From positions 62,001-126,000 of the forward strand of contig JABYQR010000052.1 of the NCBI GenBank assembly GCA_022592445.1: 64,000 bases of DNA, written 5' to 3'. Below, one piece after another: positions 1-12,197 of this stretch. A program made the translations under genes and the position numbers. Source of the DNA: Cytidiella melzeri. Lineage: Eukaryota; Basidiomycota; Agaricomycetes; Polyporales; Irpicaceae. Numbering within the stretch: the first letter of the stretch is position 1; every line of letters begins with the position of its first letter. The notes beneath the pieces were generated by a model. That model worked only from the letters and a program-made list of their open reading frames with translations. It was not told the origin of the DNA and searched no databases.

Positions 1-472
1 GGGACAGTACGATCGGCGGGTAGAGCTCGATATGGCAAGAGCGGAGGGCTGAGTTCAGACTTGAGCCGCTCTGTTACCAAGAGATATCCGCTACTCTTTC
101 CTCAAAGGTGGTCGTGGTGGTGAGAGGGAGAGGTTTCACGTTCATGCAAGACATTCTTGGCCATTGGAGCCTCTGCCGCCAATGACCGAGTGCTGGGTTG
201 ACGCCCCGAGCCAAGACGCATTACTTTTATCATAGCACATTACGTAAGCTACAGAAGCTGTGGTTCGACTCTCACGTCGCATGGACTCGGAATGTTTGAG
301 TATAACGTTACTTTCGTCTAATTCAGATTGCGTTCGCTGCCTATTTAAATAGATGCGAATAGTAGTTGACAAGGCTATGGTTTGCAAGCACCGACACACC
401 ATCAATCCGCCCTTGCTGATCCACGAAGAGGCATAGACAACGGATAAAGTTGATGCAGCATATCGTTTATGC
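1..472. other. Intergenic, no gene seen
   Basis: This is the downstream flank of the ETF-alpha gene. The open frames present have no recognisable domain and no consistent splice structure. I see no repeat or RNA gene. Confidence 0.5.
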
Positions 473-1630
473 CTACTGCTGTGACTTGAGCTTCTCAACA
501 AGCTCTGGTACTACTTGGTACAAATCAGCAACCAGACCGACATCCGCGACTTGGAAGATGGGCGCATCTGGGTCCTACAAGCAAAATTGTTCATTCAACG
601 AACACCGTTTCACATTCAAACGACGTACCTTGTTAATTGCAACAATAAGCTTCGAGTCCTTCATGCCAGCAAGATGCTGTATAGCGCCTGATATACCCAG
701 CGCCATGTACAGCTCTGGTGCGACGACCTTGCCGGTCTGACCCACTTGCAGGGAATTGTCCGCGTAACCTGCATCTACAGCAGCGCGAGACGCACCAATA
801 GCAGCCCCAAGGACGTCGGCGAGGGGCTCAAGAGTTTTCTTGAACGTCTCTGCATCCTTCAACGCGCGACCGCCGGAAACTACACGGCTTGCAGCGCCGA
901 GTTCTGGCCGGTCAGATTTTGTGAGCTCGGTCTTCACATGCTCAGTCGGCAGATTGGAGACGTCTATGGCGTCCACTGGATGAGCCTCCACCTCCGCGCC
1001 ATCTGACGATGCTGCAGAGAATGCAGTGGAACGGACGGTGAAGAACTTGAATGGGAGAGACGACGGTGCGCGTACAGTGGCTATTGCGTTTCCTGCGTAA
1101 ATAGGCCGTGTGAAGGTAGTGCTGTCTGACGAGGAGTCGTGTTGGACGGAGGTGACGTCCGAGACGGCTGGAACATCAAGCTTGGCTGCAACTCGAGGCA
1201 GAATCGACTTGGCAGCGGAAGAGTGTGCTGAAACGACGTGAGTGTACGGAGAGCCCGATGAGAGGAGCTTTTCAAACAAAGGTGAGACCGTCTCGGGCAG
1301 GGGTGGTGTGTATTGGGGTGAGGATGCGTGAAGCAGTCCCGTCAACCCTTTAAGCCTGCCAAACTTATCAGTACACTGAGTGAGGGGACAGCGAATTTGT
1401 TGTGCTTACTTCTGTGCCTTTGGTAGGACTTCCTTAACCTCTTCTACAGACCCGACCAAAATCCCAGTGACTTGTCCTCCAAGCTTTTCAGCTGCAGTCA
1501 GAGCGGACAAGGAGGCGGAATCAACTACCCCACCAGCGTGTTCGAGGTAAACGAGCGCATGAGGGTTTGCGGCAGTCGCGTATGTCCTGAACGCTGGTTT
1601 GAAGAATGCTAGTGAGCGTACGCGCAGCAT
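473..1630 (-). CDS. ETFA: Electron transfer flavoprotein alpha subunit, mitochondrial
   Basis: ETF-alpha, with ETF-beta, takes electrons from matrix acyl-CoA and other dehydrogenases and passes them to ETF:ubiquinone oxidoreductase. Three exons: 1630-1410, 1355-629 and 574-473, with GT...AG introns of 54 bp each, giving 349 residues, normal for the family. The N-terminus is Arg-rich and reads [20 protein letters not shown], a plausible mitochondrial presequence. The conserved C-terminal FAD domain is intact: VSGGRALKD, then [20 protein letters not shown], then [20 protein letters not shown] across the second intron, and [15 protein letters not shown]. The ATG at 1630 was chosen because the open frame upstream has no other ATG (it begins with TTG). 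Identification is firm from the C-terminal signature. Confidence 0.95.
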
Positions 1631-2046
1631 GAGGGGCGGACGTTGCTGCTGAGTACAATGCAAGAGGCAAGTTGTTGAAGAGCACCGGTGTGACGTCTTT
1701 GGATGACCGGCTTGTGATAGAGCGTCCCGCCAGATTCCCGCCTTCGCGCATCACACGCCACACCTCAGTCGGGGAAGTCGACTATAGCTGTTGTATATCT
1801 CCTTCAGTCACAATACAACAGCCTCACGACATCGAACTTCAACAGACGATAATGCATAGCGGGCGAAGTAGGAATACAATTAATACATAACACAGCATGC
1901 ACGAAAGGGCTATATCAAAATGAACTTCGAAGAGAGAAACACGGTGTTTGCAGCAGCTCTGCTAACGTACACAAAATGCACAACGTGCCGTGACCAGAAA
2001 AAAGAAAGTTGCAGTTGCAGTGAGTAGTAGGAAGTAAGGTTGGCTA
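1631..2046. other. Intergenic between ETFA and glutaminase genes
   Basis: About 416 bp holding the ETFA promoter side and the 3' flank of the glutaminase gene, both on the minus strand. No further gene or clear motif is seen. Confidence 0.5.
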
Positions 2047-5000
2047 CTATTCCCCTTCGTATTCAGGAGGTGGATCAAACCTGTCTGGTTGGAATGTCTG
2101 CATGACCCGACGTAGGTTCTCCACTTCGATCCGGAGTCCTAGAACTTCCTGAGGAGATATGGGAGACGTCGAGCTTGTAGGGCTGCGCGAAGACGACGGA
2201 GCCGTTGACGAAGGTGCCGTGGACAGAGGTGCCGTGGACGGAGGTGCCGTGGACGGAGGTTCCGCACTGGATGCAGGCTGACTAGCGGACGTATACCCTG
2301 AAGATGAAGTAGGCGGCGTCCGGCGCGGTGTCGTGGGGAAAGGAGCTTGTCGACCCTTCTCAGGAGGGATGCTCCGAGCTGGTACATCTGGCAATGGTCC
2401 CCGTAGTGGAACAAAAGGAGGCTCTATCGATAACCGAGGGACGGTTGCAGGTTGAGATACCTGACTTGGCTCGTACGGGGTGAACTCGTAAGGAAATGCC
2501 TCCGGTCTCGTATCACCAGGCTGGATGCTTGCTTTTTCTCTGGTGTCGTCATTATTTGCGTGCGATCGACGCCAGAAGAAAATGGAGAGGAACACGATGA
2601 GACCCATTCCTACGACGGCAGCGATGACACCGCCGGCTATAGCCCCGGCGTTGCTCTTCTTCTTTGCAGGAGAGGATATTGCAGGAACAGATATGGAAAC
2701 GCTTGGAATACTATGCCACAAATGAGGATACAGCTATAGAAGATCAAAAGTGTACTTACGTTAATGCTAAGGGGGCAAAAATGCCACCAACACCAGGACT
2801 ACAAGCACAACTTGCTCAACAACCATCGGGGAGAACATGGTGATAGTATGTTCTCACCTTGCTGTATTTCCAACCGCGTTCCCAGTCGAATCCAGCTTGA
2901 AATTGGTTGGGAAGATAGTGGTTGACTTGTTTTGAGAGACATGGTTCCAAATGGGTGTGATAAGGCTGTCCCGCAGAGAACTGTCGCTGACAGTCGCCGC
3001 GGTGAATAAAGTCCATGCTGAGATCATTCGTAAGCATGTAAGCATAAACATGTCGAAACACAGCTAAGCGATTCACCTGTGTTCCCGGACTGCGTCTGCG
3101 AGGTCGATGGGTCATTCTGTATGGGAAGACCGTCTAAAACACATATAAGTATGCGATTCAGACACTGCTGGGACTGGTGGCTTACTAGGATTGTTTGCAA
3201 TAAGAGTCTTCAAGAATGTTTCCTCGTTCGAGTACACCTGCAAAAAGTACAGAATTTTTAGATGATGAGATAGTCGCATGGCTTACACATACCGAGGCGG
3301 GAACGATGTTGGTTCCGAGCCACTTGTCAGCGTAGAGGTTGTAAGCCAACGAAAAGGAGGTGCTCTGAGATCCGTAGTTGGACAAAATGTGCTGGGCAGA
3401 CGTTGAGTCCGTCGATATTGCAAGTGATCTCCATGTATTGACGTATGCTGTCGCGGTATTCTGTCATCATGATATAAGTTTAAGACTATGCATGGAAAGG
3501 ATACGAGCGGATCACGGACCGAAAAGTTTTGCGAGTCTGCCTGGTGGCTGAGTATTTGACTTATTTCGGCCATAGCTTGAATCCCAATGATGCCTTTGAT
3601 GGCCAAGTTCGTCGAGTTTGGTTTCGACAATTGGTCTGCATTTTGTCTATGTATGAAGGTCAGTCACGTCCATGTGTCATGCTAAATCAGGTCGCTCACT
3701 GGTTCGACGGTACTGGTAAACTGTTGGCCACCAGGTAGTTACCCCACTCCTTCAGCAGGTCATACTACTATATGTTCAGCTGTATGGCACATAAAGGAGA
3801 GTCATGAATGACTCACGTATCGCGAGATGAGTGACCCGTCGCCGCTAACTTTGGCGTGTGCTAACGTCATGATTAACATATTGCCAGTTTCTACGAGGTT
3901 GACATCAATACAGCGTAAGATGCGCATGCGCATATTGCAGGTACGACTTACGCTCGACTTCTTCGTTATGTGCTGCGGTATTACCGGTGGCATTCGGATA
4001 GTTGAGACCTTCGTGGACATCGTGAGTTTTTGCTGCCAAAACACAGCAAAAATCATATACCAAGGTCACTTGGGGCGTAATTGAACGTCCAGCGGCTGGA
4101 ATTGCTAAACTCCAGCAGCGGTTCGAGTAGGTATCCCCCATATGAGACATTCATGTATAGGAAGGATGAAAATGAGGCGTAAAGTACTTCCACAGGGCTC
4201 ACGCGTCTTTTTGACATGGCACTGTCAGGATCATGCTAACCGTCTGCAGGTGAAAACCAGCTTACGAGTTCGCAGACGTGCTTCCAATGTCTTTCATAAA
4301 CATCTTGACATCCGACGAGTTCCCTGGTGACATGGTCACCTCTACACCAGCCATAGCTTGCCGCGCCGCCAGTGAAACAAGATCAGCATAGTTTGTCGAG
4401 ATGCTGGCCGCCTTTTGCAGGATTGCGGTATCTAGCTGGGCGGATCTGTTGAACGCAGCGTCGCCATCCAGCAGAAAGGAAGTCATCTGTGGACACAGAA
4501 TGGATGGTTGAGCACAACTGCTAACATCCATGCCTTGACGACGACACTCACGGCATCCTGAGGCGTATCATGGACTGACTTCCAAACCGGGTCGCGGTTT
4601 TCAACTAGCCCTTCAGGCGTCGTGTAAGCGACTGCGGGATCGCGAAGCATTCCCACTGCCCATACGACAGGTGCCGTAAAGTCGGCGCCAACTGTCCCTA
4701 GATCTTTTGCCACTGCATACACAAAGAAAGGACTGAATAATCCAGGAAGTTAGCTTCCACGCTTCCTACAAGAAAATAGAGCTTTACTTATTGATAGGGC
4801 TCGGCCCTTGAGCCTCATTATTCGTCAGATTTCCAAACGAGGCAAATTGACCACGACAATTGCTGTCTTTGTCGGCCATGTATGTTACATTTGCACCCTG
4901 TGCGCTTTTAGTGAGCATGCACAGTTTTCGCGGACTAGATAGGCATACCTGCTGCATGCCGTAGTATGTGGTGGCATCCAAGGCTTGCTCACCGGCTTCG

Positions 5001-5806
5001 GAAAAGGATTGTGGAGTGACTAGGCTCTGTTCGTGGAACACGACCTGATCAGTTGTAATGACGTTCCAATTGACCAATTGACCACGTTCTCCGAGTCCCG
5101 CTGACCATTCTGTGGCTTTGGTGAGCACAACGAAAAGAAATGTAAGCCTGGTACATGACATACCTGCGCTGATATCGGAATAGACCTGCACTGTATGAGA
5201 TTGGCCGTCGTTGGCTCTGGCTTGCAGGGAGAGATAAGAGAGAGGCAGCGACTGCGCCGCAAGGTCCGAGGGCTGTTACATTCATGAGAGGAGAAAAGTC
5301 AGACATGGAGTACGCTGCCAAACCACTGCTAATGGGCGCACCTCAATCGGAGAGAGCCAAGTGACTTGTAAATCTATGGGACCAGCAGTCAAGTTCATGA
5401 TGGTTCTGGTCGGGGTGAGTTGGATATTCTCTAAAACTGAGCGGTTCAATCCGGCTGGCATGCTAGGATCTCCTAGCCATTTGATAGTTTCGTTGTCAAT
5501 CCTAATGAGACCAGCCCAGCCTAAGATCTGAGACGAGCTTGAGTTCCAGGAGGTATGGTTGACATGACTGAAACGTACTGCAGATGCCTGGTAAAAAACA
5601 GGCCAGGTCGATGGGGCTCGCAACAGATTCGGGTTGGAAGGGTTGGTTACATTGAAAGGTACGTTGGAGGTATCCATCCAGGAATTCAGATAGGGCGAGC
5701 GAACAGCTAGAGGTACGAAGGACGTCCATAACGTTGAGCTGCCCTGGGCCAACGTAACCGAAAACTGAGCGAGAACGAAGAAAAGGAACACAATCAAGTG
5801 CCACAT
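2047..5806 (-). CDS. gtaA: Glutaminase A family protein (DUF5127/DUF4965/DUF1793), membrane-anchored
   Basis: Fungal glutaminase A-type protein, expected at the cell surface, where the family deamidates glutamine to glutamate. It begins with a hydrophobic signal peptide (MWHLIVFLFFVLAQFSVTLA). A multi-exon extracellular part follows, with many N-glycosylation sequons. Recognisable blocks are the N-terminal DUF5127 region (about 5.8-4.8 kb), NYADLVSLAARQAMAGVEVT (about 4.4 kb), NYPNATGNTAAHNEEVE (about 4.0 kb), and LAVFRHVYAYM with WTLFTAATVSD near 3.0 kb. The last exon (to 2047) encodes a transmembrane segment (AGAIAGGVIAAVVGMGLIVF), basic residues, and a long Pro/Ser/Thr-rich cytoplasmic tail. 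I count about ten short introns and no disabling lesion, although not every junction was resolved. It is divergent from PEX5. The family call is firm; substrate specificity is inferred from the family. Confidence 0.87.
2201..2260. repeat. 15-bp coding minisatellite, four copies
   Basis: Four tandem 15-bp units (2201-2215, 2216-2230, 2231-2245, 2246-2260), the last two identical, lie in the last exon of the glutaminase gene. They encode a Ser-Thr-Ala-Pro repeat in the cytoplasmic tail. The unit is a multiple of three, so copy changes would keep the frame. Confidence 0.9.
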
Positions 5807-6410
5807 CCTATGGCCAGCAGAAGACAGACAGTTTGAAGAAAGAGGTAGGATGGGGGTGGTCGTGCAGGAGTGGGGGCGTCGGGATGGTTATCCAGACCTG
5901 ACTACAGGCTGTTGAACATCTGGCCTGGTCTGCACTACTAAGTCAACAGCGTTGCCATTTTGTGGTTGATGCAGAGCACTGCAACTGTCATGAACGGATC
6001 ATATGCAGTAAAGCAAAGGCATTGCGAACAGCTCGAGGGCTATGAAAGGATCACTAGTGCGCAGATGAGCATTGAGCAGATTGCAAGCCAGTGATAGATC
6101 ATGCATGAGAGAAACACGAACCATCCAGCTTCTGGCGGTTTGTTCGCCGTATTACTGCGCAAGTTCTTCTGCGGGTGGTGTAACTGGGTGGTTGTGCCAT
6201 ACGTATATCAGCAGTTTTTTGCCAGTACCAACGGTGGTTGCGGACAAGACTGCCTTCAAGCTGAACGGCGCATCACATCCTTTTTTGGGCCGTGGCGGTC
6301 TGACTCTGATTCACATGCAGCAAAGTTATTGGTGACAAATCCGGCTCGCCCGGGTCCCGAGCAGTAACTTGAGCTGGATATTCCACTCTCTCTCTTCTAC
6401 CACCACGAGC
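5807..6410. promoter_or_regulatory. Divergent promoter region, glutaminase / PEX5
   Basis: A 604-bp gap between two divergently transcribed genes, so it must hold both promoters. A pyrimidine-rich tract (about 6384-6405) precedes the PEX5 ATG. I see no clear TATA box or other gene; the open frames on the plus strand here lack domains. Confidence 0.5.
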
Positions 6411-8717
6411 ATGTCGATGCAAGGGCTAATCTCTGGCTCAGAATGCGCTGTTCCATTCAACCCGCTGTCGCAAGTGCTCAAACACACAGAGGGAGATCGT
6501 AGCCTTCAGCAGGCATGTCATAATCAATCAATATATTGTGTCTATGTTTCCTGACTCTTTACTCTAGGACAGGCTTGCAGGACCTTCCTCCTCACGAGTA
6601 CGTCTGGGCTCACAACTCGCTGTTGCCATCATCGCTCATGTATCCAACTTTTGCAGCTTCATCATCTTCCAAGTACCGCCGCGCCTACTGCCGCAGAACA
6701 TGATCTCGCACTCGCCCGCCAGTTCTTTGAGGGAAACGCACAAAAGCCCATGGGCGGGCCTGCATTTGCTAGTTCACACGTCTTACCACCGGAGATGACG
6801 ATTCAAGGACCACCAATCAACATGAATCAGGCCTGGGGCAACATTCGCGAACGAGACTCGATGGGTCAGCCTATGGTCAACTTTAAACCTCACCAATCAG
6901 CTTGGGCTACAGAGTTCGGTGGCGCCTCTCAAATGCAATCAGCTGCTAATCCCGCACCGACTCAAGTCAGCGTGATGCAGAGGTCGTCGTACATAACAAA
7001 CAGTACTTATGGCATGGGAATGCCGATGGGGGTGTCGTCAGGGATGACTTTCAGTCCTGCCACTCCGGTGATGATTTCGCAAACCGGCAAAGGCAAGAGC
7101 AGGGAGATTGACTTTGAAGCGGCCTTTGCCCAGTTTGATCAGCACTCCGGTCCCAGTGCGCAGGAGTCTGCGAGGATAGAGGAGCTGGATGATACTGCGG
7201 ATCTGACGGCTGCCCTGGAAGGGGCTCAAGTACAGGATGAGAGCGAAGCTGATTTTGAAAGGTAGGAGTGGTCTCCATATGTATGCTGGCACGCCCTCAC
7301 CATTTATAACAGTATTTGGGACCAAATGCAGCGGTCAAGTCTCCCGCCACCAGCCGATGACATGGCGAAGTGGGAACAGGAATATAACCAGCTAATGAAC
7401 TCGGGACGAGAGGATGTGGGATATGACTACGGCGCAGCCATGAACGAAGCTTGGAAGAACGATGTTACCCACGAATCTGGCATGAGATTCGACGACGATG
7501 GCTTGCCGATACTAGGGGACTACGCGTTTGGTAAGCTCAGACGACTTTAACCATCTGCTGTTTGCTGATCTTGCCCAGAAACTGAGAACAAGTACTTGGA
7601 TCCATCTTCATCTTCACGGTCTTATCTTGTCGACGCAAAGGCTCTTCTAGAACAGGGTGGATCGTTGACAGAAGTGGCACTGATGCTTGAGGCTGCCATA
7701 CAAAAAGGTGACTTGGGTCAAGGCGGTTGGGAGACATGGGTTTTGTTAGGTGAAGTGAGAAGCATGGATGAAAGGGAAGAGGCAGGCATGCGTGCGTTGA
7801 CTCAGGGTGTCAAGCGAGCAGAGATGGTCGGAAGCGCAGGTGAAGGCATGCTTGTAAGCACGTCCCTCTTACGTGATCGCTGGAATTAGTGTGCTCACTT
7901 TCGCGTCCTTGCAGTCTCTAGCTATCTCGTTCACGAACGAATCATACGAACGAGCATCGCATACCATGTTGCTCAGATGGTTGCACGCTCGCTATCCGGA
8001 ACTCTCCATCACAGACGAAACTTGGAAATCGCTCTCGCAATCGTCCTGGCACTCTCATGAACAGGTTACCGAGGCGTTTATCAACCTTGCTCGCGACCAA
8101 CACGCTCGAGGCCAGCTAGATGCCGACGTACAGATCGGTCTGGGGGTTCTCTTCTATACGAATGGTCAATACGAGCGAGCGAAGGACTGCTTCGAAGCAG
8201 CTCTGAGTGCCAGACCACAGGTGAATATTTACTGCGAACACCTTCGAAGTCAAGATTTGATCTCGTATGCTAGGACTATCTCCTCTGGAATCGGCTGGGT
8301 TCTTGCTTGTCTAATGGCAATAAGCCCGAGGAAGCTCTTGGCGCGTACCGTGAAGCCCTTCAGTTGCGTCCCGCATACACTCGTGCGATTTACAACGTCG
8401 GCGTCGCCTGTGCGTACCCGTATCATCAATGATACTGTCACTAGGTACTCATAGCGTTCAGGTCTAAACATTGGTGCTCACAAGGAAGCCGCCGAGCATT
8501 TCCTCGGAGCCCTTGCCATGCAGGACTCGTCTGGTGGAACAAAGAGTGATCAAGTCTGGTTCACGCTGCGAAGAACGTTCTTATCAATGGTATGTGCTAC
8601 CAGCTAGACCCTCGATGGGCAGTATTGACTTGGTTGTAGGATCGGGCTGACTTGGCAGAGCAAGCGAAGGCGGGCACTGACTTGGGCGTTTTCCGCAAAG
8701 AAGGGTTTGAATTCTAA
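6411..8717 (+). CDS. PEX5: PEX5, peroxisomal targeting signal 1 receptor
   Basis: Cycling import receptor that binds C-terminal SKL-type signals in the cytosol and delivers cargo to the peroxisomal docking complex. Nine exons: 6411-6512, 6568-6597, 6657-7261, 7313-7530, 7579-7853, 7915-8220, 8274-8409, 8462-8589 and 8640-8717, in frame throughout, giving 625 residues. The N-terminus ([20 protein letters not shown]) carries the conserved Cys used for ubiquitin-dependent recycling. WxxxF/Y-type docking motifs occur in the middle (for example WATEF, WEQEY). The C-terminal half holds TPR units, such as [20 protein letters not shown] and [20 protein letters not shown]. Exon 2 is only 30 bp, and intron 1 appears to begin with GC rather than GT. 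Identification is firm. Confidence 0.96.
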
Positions 8718-9120
8718 AGCGCAATTTTCCGGGATACACTTATGTACCTTCGTTGCTCGAATTGTATCCATAAGCTCTGGTAAGTCAATGTGGGAATGCG
8801 GAGGATGTAAGGGTACAACGAGAGCGTGAGTCATTTACAGACTTTTCTCTGACAGCGGCTGTAGAAGGTGGCGGTGAGTAGCCAGCGGAGGCGAGCGAGA
8901 ACGAGTACTGCTCATTTCTACCTCGCGTCGTTATGCAATGCCTGGTCGTAAGTGATCAGGGTCTTTCTCAGGAACTTTGTGAGCAAATCGTGCGTTACAA
9001 TTCATGTATGATGGTCTGAAGAGTCTGTTACCGGCTTACGTCAAACATATGCATTAGGACGAGGTCTCATTAACTCCCCAGTCTCCGGCCGCAAGGACAT
9101 AAGATGACTCGAATGGCATC
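8718..9120. other. Convergent intergenic region, PEX5 / nucleoside permease
   Basis: About 400 bp between two converging genes, expected to hold both 3' UTRs. No other gene is seen. Confidence 0.5.
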
Positions 9121-10412
9121 TCAAGAAGTGGAAGCTCTCCTCTCCGCAAACCTCCTTGCAAGGCTACGTCTCGCAGGAGCCACCTTCCCTCCAAACAGAC
9201 TCCCCGGACCGAAACTCGGCTGGCCGCCCAACGACCCAAAAATGTCTCCAATGTAATTGCTCGGCTTGACTCCCTTCCCGAACGTTTTGTCCCATCCCGC
9301 GACGATGCCTTGCACAATCGGAACACCCACAATGCCCAAGTTCTTGATAGATGCATCAAACCCACTCAGCCCGCCGAACAAGTTCTCGGCGGCGGTCTGA
9401 CCGGGGAATTGTCTGTCAAAATCTGACCCGCTCCGCATGAGGATGATACGGGAGAAATCCACGCGACCGAGGACGGCTGCGCGCAGGAGGGCCTCTAGCG
9501 TCCCGTTGTCCTCTTGCTGAGTTGTACAGTAAACGCCGGTGCCGTTCGTGAACAGACGCGTCGTGTTCTCGAAGGCTGCTGCGAGCAGCGCGCCGCTCCA
9601 GAACTGGTCCGAGGTCGCGGTGTCACACGCCACGACGGCGGGCTTGGCGGCGCCGGCCTTGAAGGCTGCGCTGCTGGCGTAATTGGCACGATAGGACGCT
9701 GCATCGGCGTCATCGTATAGCTTGAGCGTTTTTGTCATGCCAATGACAAGCTGCCGGAGGTTGTCGTTCAGCTCGAACACTTCCGTGCCGTAGAGCTCGG
9801 TGGGAAACTGGTTGGGAGCTGTTGCGCCTTGAGGGATATAACCGGTGGTGAAGTTGGAAGGGATTTCGCGCGCGTCTATCTCGTTCTGCAAGCCGACCTG
9901 GACTGCGAACCGAGCAAAAGTCACGCCTCCGATAGTGGCTTCTTTGGGGCTGATGCCTGCCACGCCAGCAATGAGAAAATAGGTGTCTTTGAGATCAAAG
10001 AGGGCGGAGGCGGTGAGGGAGGTCATGGTAACGGCGGCGTTGATCTCGGCCTCGCCAGTAGTGAGGAGACATATGGAATTGTCAACTGTGCAGTGCGCCT
10101 GCGGAAACAGGGGAGAGAACCCTGGCACGGTAACGTTGTGCGCGAGGATGTTGAAGTCGGGCAAGCCGATCCATACATCTCGCTCGTTTTCGAACTGTGT
10201 GCAGAGATGTCAAGGGCGACGACCTTTCGCGTAGCAAAGCGTATGAGGCAGCGTACCATAGTGATGATGAAGACCTTTGGAGCGATCAGCGGCCCACGAC
10301 GCGCGTTGTGGTGGTCTGCGGAAACCGCTGTGCCCGACACAGACACTGGCGAGAGGATGGCATAAAAAAGCACACACGCCCAGTAGGACAACAGAGTCAG
10401 TGTGGTTCGCAT
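9121..10412 (-). CDS. Purine nucleoside permease (NUP family), with signal peptide
   Basis: Member of the fungal NUP family, whose founding Candida member transports purine nucleosides. Two exons, 10412-10257 and 10194-9121, separated by a 62-bp GT...AG intron, give 409 residues. The N-terminus is a typical signal peptide or anchor (MRTTLTLLSYWACVLFYAIL). The family core follows: APKVFIITM across the intron, then DVWIGLPDFNILAHN, CLLTTGEAEINAAVTMTSL, YFLIAGVAGISPKEATIGGV, VVACDTATSDQFWSGALL and ILMRSGSDFDRQFPG. A low-complexity Gly-rich and then Arg-rich tail ends the protein. Apart from the N-terminus there are no obvious membrane spans, and the fold resembles nucleoside phosphorylases, so 'permease' is a family name rather than a proven role here. 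Confidence 0.9.
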
Positions 10413-12197
10413 CCCTGCTCGCTCTGCTGAAGGTCGTACGCGAGGTGAGGCAAGCAGCAATGCGTCTTACGTGACATTTGAAGGGTTTTCGGTGGGAACC
10501 ATCAGGCATTAAGAATCACTGAAACGTATTTGCGTTACAGGGACGGTGAAACTATTATATTGCCGCCCAGCGTATTGTCTCGGCACTTGCGAGACAGTTT
10601 ATCGGGCGACCGTTCAGAACAACGACTGACACTGCGCCTGGCCGTAAAGTACAATACTAGTACTTTGCAGAGACAGACATGCGCCTATCTAGGACAGCAT
10701 GCAGCATGCAGGATTGGTGTGGGAACCGGTATTACGTTCGTGTGAGCAGCTGGGCCTTGTACATTTGTCTGTTACCTACGCCAAGTCATCGTTATCGAAC
10801 GTGGCTGCAGTAGCAATGGCAGTGGCGGTAGCAGTGTGTGCAGCAGCAACACCTAGAATGCATTGTCATCCGTCAGGCTATCATCAATCAAATATCACAT
10901 AGTACTTGCTTATGTCACTTGCCTATGACTTGAGGGTACATAGCACATGCATACCACATACTTCAATTGCTGCAGAACGGGCGAATCCTCCTTAGCTGCG
11001 AGGACCAGACTTGTAGAGGATTGCTAGGTCAATGTTGATATAGTCAGAGCCCCACTCTGAGAGTCAGATACTGGTCTCGGGCCTGTCAGTGTCACCAGCA
11101 CGGTGGTTTTGTAGGTGTAATGTCCATGACGTGGTCCCTGAATTATGTTCACCATAGGATAAAGTAGAAAACAAAATGACTTGTCCGATGTCAGGACAGT
11201 CTGGTAGAAGTATAGTGGCACCAGTGAGAATCCGTGACATGGCGGCAAGACGCGACGTGCTCGAGACAGTACCCGTGCAATATCTATGACCTATCTTTGG
11301 CCAGGGACTGACACAGCGTCACAGTGTAAGCGTGTACCTGTGGCTGGTCGTGAGGACACCGGTCGCCGTGCTGACCCTGCAAGCTGCAAGTTTGAAGACC
11401 GAGCAATACAGTATTTTTAAGATATGCAACCAGATCCGTCCTCAAAGCAACCGACGGATCCGTCGTCGGGGACTTGTGCGCCATCAGAAAGTTGAAAGCG
11501 CTAAGGAGAGACACTGGTAAGCAGAACCTTCCAATTCTCCTCATGGCTTCCCTCGAACCGCAGTCACTTCTCCGCGATGTTTGTTCGGACTCGAAAACGA
11601 AAGTGTACCGGGACCGTCAAAGGCTTGGTCACGGTAGGAACCACGCTTGAGCGTCAAAAATATCGGGCGTAAGAAAAAAGTCGGCACATTCAGCACACTT
11701 CACGTATAATGCACCGACCGGTAGCAGGTCAGAACGTTGAAGCGAGGTATTTATAGGATGAAACCCCTTGAATAATTCAACGTCGCGCAGGTCCTGCACA
11801 TCGCTCTTTGCTTGTACATATTTGGCGAGCACCGTTGTGGCGCTTGGGCGTTTATTAGTCTGTGCATACTCATGTTTGGATCGTGCGGACGAATATTCCA
11901 AGCGTCGTCTCGTTATGCGAGGACAGCCGTGCATATCTGAGTACTCACGGAAATTCTCAGCGGTGCGTTATCGGAACTACGTACCTTTTCTCAAGCTCCG
12001 AAATCAAGCCAGTCCGAGTCAATCAGGCACACGCCGTAGATGCCGATGGTACAACATTAGATTGAGGTCAGCGTACTAGAACAGTAGAGCTACACAGCTG
12101 CGAAAACAACAGGAAAACATGTCATGTCAACGACCGAGGTAATGGCAACGCATACAGGTACAAGTCAGAGAAGATTTCGTTGGGTTTCATGGGGTTC
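10413..12197. other. Long gene-poor interval
   Basis: About 1.8 kb with only short open frames on either strand and no recognised domain. A GCN-rich stretch at about 10800-10850 makes an Ala/Val-rich frame that I treat as low complexity. Promoter of the nucleoside permease is expected at the left edge. No tRNA-like structure was noticed. Confidence 0.4.

Noticed and set aside
142..501. 119-codon minus-strand frame at the left edge
   Set aside because: It overlaps the last exon of ETFA in another frame and has no domain.
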